DNA of 64,000 nt from Stentor coeruleus (lineage: Eukaryota; Ciliophora; Heterotrichea; Heterotrichida; Stentoridae). The notes below the pieces were generated by a model that did not search any database, was not told where the DNA came from, and was given only the letters and a program-made list of their open reading frames with translations. A program made the translations under genes and the position numbers. Of the stretch, positions 60,987-64,000 are shown piece by piece. Location: assembly GCA_001970955.1 (NCBI GenBank), contig MPUH01000241.1:1-64000 (forward strand). The letters run 5' to 3'. The stretch's first letter is position 1. Each line of letters starts with the position of its first letter.

Positions 60987-62798
60987 TTAAGGTAAATTCC
61001 ATATAAAAATCGCCCCTTCATTACCGACACTGATAAGATTCTTCTGATCCGGACTAAAAGTTATCTTAAAAACAGTGGACGAATGGCCGATTCCCTCATA
61101 TAAAACCACCCCTTCATCATAACTCCACAACTTGACAACTTGGTCTTCACCTCCTGATGCAAAAACATTACCTTCTTTATTAATAGCTAAAGCATTGACT
61201 TCACCTTCTTCAGATCCATCCAACATCCTTATAGCTTGTCCATCAAAAGTATCCCAATAAGTGATTTTCCTATCACTACCTGTTGTTATTATTTGACTTT
61301 CATCAGGATGATAAAGTACTTGTTTAAACATTGTGCTTTCAAATAAACAAGTAAGTCTAGTATGTGTTCGTAAATCCCATACAATACAACTACCATCTGA
61401 ACTTGCACTTACAGCTAAATCATTAGTTTTGTTTAATTGTATTGCCCAAACTCTACCTCTATGTTCTTTCATACTAGCTTCCATTGTTTGAGTTTGTTTT
61501 CCTATACGCCATATACGAACTTCACCTTCCATACCTCCTGAGACAACACGTGCTGAATCTATAGTTCCGATAATTGCTGTAACTCCATGTCTATGAGAAT
61601 CGTTTATAACATATGAAAGTTTACCTGTTTGTGGAAGAAAAGCTCGAAGTTTGCCATCATTCCAACCACTTATGATACTTTTGCCATCAGCAGAAAACCC
61701 AACACAGAAACATTCGAGGTTTGGGACTTGGATTCTTAGAAGTTCTTGTTTGTTTCTTGAGTTCCAAACACGGATATCGTTAAGAGAACATGTTGCAAAA
61801 ACTTCTGAGTAGTTTTGAGGAAAGGCAATATCGTTGATTTTCTCATAATGACAAGTGTTTCTTAGATCAGCTTTTAATTGATCAGAATCTATAAGATAGA
61901 TATTTGATTGACCTGTACCTAAGAAAAAATGCGTATTGTCTTGAGTTAAGCTTAAAGATGTTACCCCTCCAAGGACTTGACTTTGGCATTTTACTTGTAA
62001 GGTTTGTCCTGCTAATTTAGCTACTGTCCCATCTCCTGCACCTACTAAAATATCCCCATTATTCATAAGAGCTAAGCATTGAACACCTTGAGCAAAAAGT
62101 CCTCGTGCTGGTCCACAACGTTTATAACTAGCCCTTTCTAAATTTATTTCTAAAATATCCCCAGTCCTTGTACCAACAAAAGCAAAAGTATCACTAGGGT
62201 CAATGACCGCATTCAAAATCTGTCTTTTAAGGTTCCCCAAATTCACTAAAGTAAAGTTAACTTTCTTAGCCACATAGTCTGCTTCCCATATTTTTACTAT
62301 AAGATTCTGTACCGAGATAAGTTTGTTATTTGAATTATTAAAAAACTGGACATCATAACCTGGTTCATGGCCGATATTTGTACTACAAAACCCTTTGCCT
62401 GTACTAACTTCCCATATAATCATCATATTATCATCTTGTCCACCTAAAGATGCTAAGTAAGCTTCATCACATGAGAAACTCAATGATTGGATCATAACTT
62501 TATGGAGCTTCATTCGATGAAATGCTGTTTTTGTTTGGAAATTCCAAATTATTATCTCTGCTTGGAAACCCATATGCGTTTGTTGCCCACTAGCGAGGAA
62601 AGTCCCAGAACGTGAGACGGTTATACAAGAAACTCTTTGGTCATGACCACGTAAAAAAGATTGAACGCGTGAGATTACGTGTCTGACAACTATTGTTGAC
62701 CCTAAAGGATAGATCAAATGTTCATTGTCTGGATGGAGGATTAGACCTTGAACAACTTGTCCTGTAAAGCCTATAACAGCTCCTAGTTGTAGCTCCAT
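60987..62798 (-). CDS. CFAP52: CFAP52 (WDR16) axonemal WD40 protein
   Basis: 603 aa, close to the 620 aa usual in animals, with about a dozen WD40 blades in two propellers. Telling segments are GFTGQVVQGLILHPDNEHLIYPLGSTIVV at the start, RGHDQRVSCITVS, SGQQTHMGFQAEIIIW, GHEPGYDVQFF, GTRTGDILEINL and SVGNEGAIFIWNLP at the end. CFAP52 is a microtubule inner protein that sits at the A/B tubule junction of ciliary doublets and steadies them. In Stentor it would act in the cilia of the membranellar band and body rows. No introns. Confidence 0.96.
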   Translation of the reverse strand: MELQLGAVIGFTGQVVQGLILHPDNEHLIYPLGSTIVVRHVISRVQSFLRGHDQRVSCITVSRSGTFLASGQQTHMGFQAEIIIWNFQTKTAFHRMKLHKVMIQSLSFSCDEAYLASLGGQDDNMMIIWEVSTGKGFCSTNIGHEPGYDVQFFNNSNNKLISVQNLIVKIWEADYVAKKVNFTLVNLGNLKRQILNAVIDPSDTFAFVGTRTGDILEINLERASYKRCGPARGLFAQGVQCLALMNNGDILVGAGDGTVAKLAGQTLQVKCQSQVLGGVTSLSLTQDNTHFFLGTGQSNIYLIDSDQLKADLRNTCHYEKINDIAFPQNYSEVFATCSLNDIRVWNSRNKQELLRIQVPNLECFCVGFSADGKSIISGWNDGKLRAFLPQTGKLSYVINDSHRHGVTAIIGTIDSARVVSGGMEGEVRIWRIGKQTQTMEASMKEHRGRVWAIQLNKTNDLAVSASSDGSCIVWDLRTHTRLTCLFESTMFKQVLYHPDESQIITTGSDRKITYWDTFDGQAIRMLDGSEEGEVNALAINKEGNVFASGGEDQVVKLWSYDEGVVLYEGIGHSSTVFKITFSPDQKNLISVGNEGAIFIWNLP

Positions 62799-62878
62799 TT
62801 ATTATGTGATTTCAATTTTAATGTATTTATTAAAGGGTAATTTTAGGATTTTGTATTAAAATTTATTTTCTGAGTGTT

Positions 62879-63529
62879 TCAGACTTTTCTGTACTTTTTA
62901 AGGATTGCCATATGAGTGTTTTTGAAACTTGTAAAAATCGTCAGGAGTTTGGATTTAAACTCGCTTTTTGTTGAATCTTGAGAATGAAATGAATGGCTAT
63001 TTGAAGGATTGTCTAGCTGGCTTGTTGATATAAACTTTGATTTTTGTTTTGAATTATCATAACAAACTGGGGATTTATATGTAGCAGCTGTATAGTTAGT
63101 TATAAGTGTAGAACATGATGGTTCTTCAATAAATATAGAAGGGTTTTCATCGATTAGCCCTTTTTTTCTAGCAGATGCAATAATGCTTCTTTTTTTGTAA
63201 ATGTTCTTTTTAATTAATGCATCGCTTTTTGCAGACACAAATGAACGCTGAGGAGTTTTTTCGATTTTCTCGACCTTTGTTGTGTTGTTTAGTTTACTAA
63301 AGTTTAGGTATTTTGGGGATATTGACTCGATTAGGTTTTTTGAAAACAAGCCTTGGGGACATTCTTGGGTATAGATGCGAGATATTATGTTTGTTTTTGG
63401 TTTTAGGCAGTGAGGGTTTAAAGTTTTTGATTTTGTGCTTTTGAGCATAGCGATACTTTTACTACGAACTTTTTGTCTTTCTTCTTTGCTTGAGAAATTC
63501 CCAAAGAGAGCTGAGCTCATTTTTATCAT
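62879..63529 (-). CDS. Unrecognised 216-aa basic protein
   Basis: Ser/Lys/Thr-rich with no clear domain; it begins MIKMSSALFGNF, and either Met could be the start. Sequence bias suggests disorder throughout. It follows CFAP52 on the same strand with 80 nt between. A link to the axoneme is only suggested by position. Confidence 0.55.
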   Translation of the reverse strand: MIKMSSALFGNFSSKEERQKVRSKSIAMLKSTKSKTLNPHCLKPKTNIISRIYTQECPQGLFSKNLIESISPKYLNFSKLNNTTKVEKIEKTPQRSFVSAKSDALIKKNIYKKRSIIASARKKGLIDENPSIFIEEPSCSTLITNYTAATYKSPVCYDNSKQKSKFISTSQLDNPSNSHSFHSQDSTKSEFKSKLLTIFTSFKNTHMAILKKYRKV

Positions 63530-63830
63530 TTATTATTGTGATTAAGGATTTAAGATAAAATTGTGAGTTAAAATTGAAATTGCTTGTGGGATGAAGATGC
63601 TTTTGCTATAATTATCTTATCAGTCATAGTAAATCCAAAAATCATTAAAATTATCAACACCTAAAATCAATAATCCTAACATATTAAAATTATCTTCTAA
63701 ATTTATTCATCCTTCCTACTATCCAACCATTCTAAAAACCGCAACTCTTAATCCTATTCCAAAACTCCCTTCTAAATCTTCAATCTTTGAAAATTTCCAA
63801 TTGAGGCAAATCTTTATCTTAAACTTGATA
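63530..63830. other. Intergenic, no gene seen
   Basis: T/G-rich then C-rich on the plus strand between minus-strand genes. Confidence 0.5.
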
Positions 63831-64000
63831 TTAGCTTAATAACTCTATAGTTTTTCTTTTCTTCTCATCCGATAAATATTTCGAGAACTCCACATCAAAC
63901 TTAATCATCAAGTAACCTTTTTCCATATTCCCATACTCCTCCGCAATCACTCTCTTTCTAAAAACTGGCATTCTTTCTCCATCAACAACTTTTACAATCT
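63831..64000 (-). CDS. DnaJ (Hsp40) C-terminal fragment, cut by window edge
   Basis: The last 55 codons before a TAA at 63831-63833; the rest lies beyond the window. The reading VDGERMPVFRKR, YGNMEKGYLMIKFDVEF and SKYLSDEKKRKTIELL matches the end of the DnaJ C-terminal substrate-binding domain (GMPxFR...GDLxVxFxVxFP..L...QK..I..L). The J domain, outside the window, would drive Hsp70 ATP hydrolysis. Type I or II cannot be told. Confidence 0.82.
   Translation of the reverse strand, partial: IVKVVDGERMPVFRKRVIAEEYGNMEKGYLMIKFDVEFSKYLSDEKKRKTIELLS

Overview
The window looks like macronuclear DNA of the ciliate Stentor coeruleus or a close relative. Three things point there. All of TAA, TAG and TGA act as stops, so the standard code is used, unlike most ciliates. 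The introns that can be proved by restoring conserved domains are all exactly 15 nt (GTA...AG with A at position 10). The DNA is very AT-rich and gene-dense, and carries typical ciliate families (calcium-dependent kinases, DYRK, a membrane cyclic-nucleotide phosphodiesterase, the axonemal protein CFAP52). About 40 protein genes and one tRNA-Ser(CGA) were found. No rRNA, CRISPR array, transposon or virus-like element was seen.

Layout. 1-1125 has no gene but contains an array (124-460) of 21 units, each shaped like one of this organism's introns; I rate it the most unusual object in the window. 1126-5145: RRM protein, prefoldin subunit 1, and two unrecognised proteins convergent with 8 nt between stops. 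6059-13951: MAP3K-like kinase, a helical-repeat protein, a coiled-coil protein, a PH plus papain-like protein and a DYRK kinase. 15110-22075: a small coiled-coil protein, a 988-aa membrane-anchored PPR protein, a gene-poor stretch with one tiny ORF, and a DHHC palmitoyltransferase. 22761-32195: cyclin, a degenerate FCP1-like HAD protein, a RING membrane protein, a B-box/NYN-like/LOTUS protein and the phosphodiesterase. 32366-43485: a canonical CDPK, a second RING membrane protein, two hypotheticals, a secreted Fe/Mn superoxide dismutase, a tetraspan membrane protein and a CDPK-like pseudokinase. 44003-57323: DUSP-USP deubiquitinase, La-motif protein, C2H2 zinc finger, tRNA, kanadaptin-like protein, WD-like protein, degenerate cytidylyltransferase and a PP6 regulatory (SAPS) subunit. 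57640-64000: ankyrin-repeat kinase, coiled-coil protein, CFAP52, a hypothetical and the 3' end of a DnaJ protein.

The genes are not an operon. Shared themes are signalling (five protein kinases, four with an N-terminal MG that suggests myristoylation; one cAMP/cGMP phosphodiesterase; one PP6 subunit), ubiquitin (two RING proteins, one USP), RNA handling (RRM, La, LOTUS, PPR) and cilia (CFAP52). Three enzyme-fold proteins have lost catalytic residues (CDPK-like, cytidylyltransferase-like, FCP1-like), and the NYN-like region is also degenerate.

Assembly quality matters here. Four single N bases (9758, 43763, 52232, 58679) each sit between two near-identical direct copies of flanking sequence. 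A fifth duplication (60366-60531) has no N. Three of these lie in genes, and removing one repeat period from each leaves one continuous reading frame, so they are probably unmerged contig overlaps or alleles. Intergenic DNA shows a strand signature: on the gene's sense strand, the stretch upstream of a start is C-rich and G-poor, and the stretch after the stop is G-rich and C-poor.
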